Below are positions 62,869 to 64,000 of a DNA stretch of 64,000 nucleotides, piece by piece (position 1 is the first letter of the stretch; every line of letters begins with the position of its first letter). Below the pieces are notes generated by a model that saw only the letters and a list, made by a program, of their open reading frames with translations, was not told the DNA's origin and did not search any database. The stretch is from Rotaria sordida. Lineage: Eukaryota > Rotifera > Eurotatoria > Philodinida > Philodinidae. The position numbers and the translations under genes were made by a program. Where the stretch lies: positions 62,001 through 126,000 of the forward strand of contig CAJNOL010000262.1 of NCBI GenBank assembly GCA_905250125.1, written 5' to 3'.

Positions 62869-64000
62869 ATGAATCATTATTTTCAAACGATCATCTTTGC
62901 GCTCATCATATTGCCAATATCTGTTCGATCAATTATTCTTGTACCTCCACAAAATATTAGAGTAACGTATAGCATCCAATGTTATTCGAGCAATACTCCC
63001 ATAATACACAATGATTATCAACTATGTGCTTTTCGCGTCTATCGTACTAGTGACAGATTGAATCAACCAATTGAGTACACAATACGTGATGGTATTTGGT
63101 ATACGAATACATTTCGACAATTAGTCAAGCGTTGCCACGGATTTTCACCAACATCTGATATTGGCACTGGCACATGTCCGCCGTTGCCTTATGAAACTTT
63201 TCAGAACATGACAATCTGTATTTGTGCGAAAAATCTTTGTAATATTGATTTGGCTACTTGTATGAGTTGGAACCGTAATAGTTCTTCCTTTCCACCACTG
63301 ACACCTGTTCTGAGAGATTTGTCGAATCCTGTAGCCTGTTCTGAAATAGAACATCCATTACCGTTACCGAAGCTATGTACAGAACATCTATGGATTAACA
63401 CTTTAAATTGCATGAATTACATTAGGAACAACAGTGTACTTTGCAGTATTGGTATAAGAAACGGTGTGATCACTCAAGAGACACTAGTTGCCGATAATTA
63501 CGAACGAGTTTTGATCGAACAATACCGTGAAGCAGGCCTTCGCGGTAATGCTCTTAAGGTTAACTTCACGGAAAATTTTATGTTCTTTGCAAGCATCAAT
63601 CTCTTTCCTGTAAACGCGATCTGTTTCTGCAACACATTCCCGTATTGTAATGCAAATAGCAGAACATGTCAATCAATGACACTCGAAAGTACAACTATAG
63701 TACCCATCACATCCAATAACTCAACAGCCGAAATCATTACAATCTCGACCGCTATTAACTATATCGATATGGTCTCTCCGGTAAACCTATTATCTTTGAC
63801 AACTGCAACAACAAAATCCAAAGAAATCTTTGTTACACAAGTTGCTAATACACAAAGTAGGCTATCGTTCAATGGTATTTTCAGATCATTTGATTATTGT
63901 TTGTATTCGATCTAGTTTCAAAACCAAAACGAGGCAAAACAAGTTTCGGACTTGCGACCACGATTGGTATCATTTGTGGTATTAGTTTCTTGGCTTTGAT
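62869..64000 (+). CDS. Ly6-like Cys-rich single-pass receptor, truncated by window
   Basis: Exon 1 is 62869-63856; a 59-bp intron (GTAGGC...TCTAG) leads to exon 2 at 63916, which runs off the window. It starts with a signal peptide (TIIFALIILPISVRS). The ectodomain has two similar Cys-rich halves, ending CICAKNLCN and CFCNTFPYCN, resembling the CxC..CN end of Ly6/uPAR and activin-receptor-type three-finger domains. A Ser/Thr-rich stalk follows, then in exon 2 a basic segment (SKPKRGKTS) and the start of a TM helix (GLATTIGIICGISFLAL). Sequons NMT, NSS, NNS are present. The cytoplasmic part is outside the window; a kinase domain cannot be excluded. Confidence 0.7.

Noticed and set aside
1-64000. 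tRNA or rRNA genes
   Set aside because: No B-box/A-box pair with a foldable cloverleaf and no rRNA core sequence was seen by eye; a tRNA scan would settle it.

Overview
The window looks like nuclear DNA of a small invertebrate, most likely a bdelloid rotifer. The pointers are AT-rich sequence, very short introns (about 50-60 bp, GT..AG), AATAAA sites behind several genes, a complete animal-type Ran GTPase, an NRPS-like gene and other bacterial-looking single-exon genes, a galaxin-like repeat protein, and many short G/T-rich hairpins whose arms resemble the TGTGGG-type telomere repeat I recall being reported for bdelloids. The taxonomic call is inference; no rRNA, tRNA or mitochondrial marker is visible. 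Exon coordinates were worked out by eye from splice sites, phase continuity and family resemblance, with no transcript evidence.

Layout. 1330-3804 (-): a seven-exon TCAF/M60-like metallopeptidase. 4.5-7 kb: AT-rich DNA with a degenerate tandem array and a TIR element. 7691-8993 (+): an RNA-binding protein combining a cold-shock-like region, a zinc finger and a KH domain. 9263-10294 (-): a GPCR with an internal stop. 11541-12566 (-): a GC-richer 2OG-Fe(II) oxygenase-like ORF with an internal stop. 13-25 kb: a repeat-rich tract with a galaxin-like secreted protein at 16078-16548 (-), telomere-like hairpins, several unrelated satellites, a mariner-derived miniature element, and a large inverted repeat around a 100-N assembly gap. 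25.7-33.4 kb (+): an NRPS-like gene (adenylation, carrier, hexapeptide/membrane terminal domain) with a degenerate 1.54-kb Tc1-like transposon in its third intron. 33.4-41.8 kb: more hairpins, a short-chain dehydrogenase with one internal TGA (37549-38304, -), a decayed F-box/LRR-like gene, and a hAT-like foldback element. 41849-44221 (+): Ran. 46406-48163 (+): a four-TM protein with a cysteine-rich tail. 51229-51384 (+): a 51-residue protein with MGNAES at its start and a Cys cluster. 53816-55082 (+): a secreted LRR protein with a one-base frame break. 58612-59436 (-): a membrane RING-CH (MARCH-type) E3 ligase. 62869 to the end (+): an Ly6-like single-pass receptor cut by the window edge.

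The genes do not form an operon or an obvious pathway. The main themes are mobile and repetitive DNA of several superfamilies, and single-exon genes broken by a lone in-frame stop, at least one of them at a position where the family has tryptophan. The least explained structure is the family of telomere-like hairpins, seen at more than a dozen places. One subfamily carries a conserved roughly 50-bp tail, and one copy lies exactly at the edge of a duplicated 145-bp segment.
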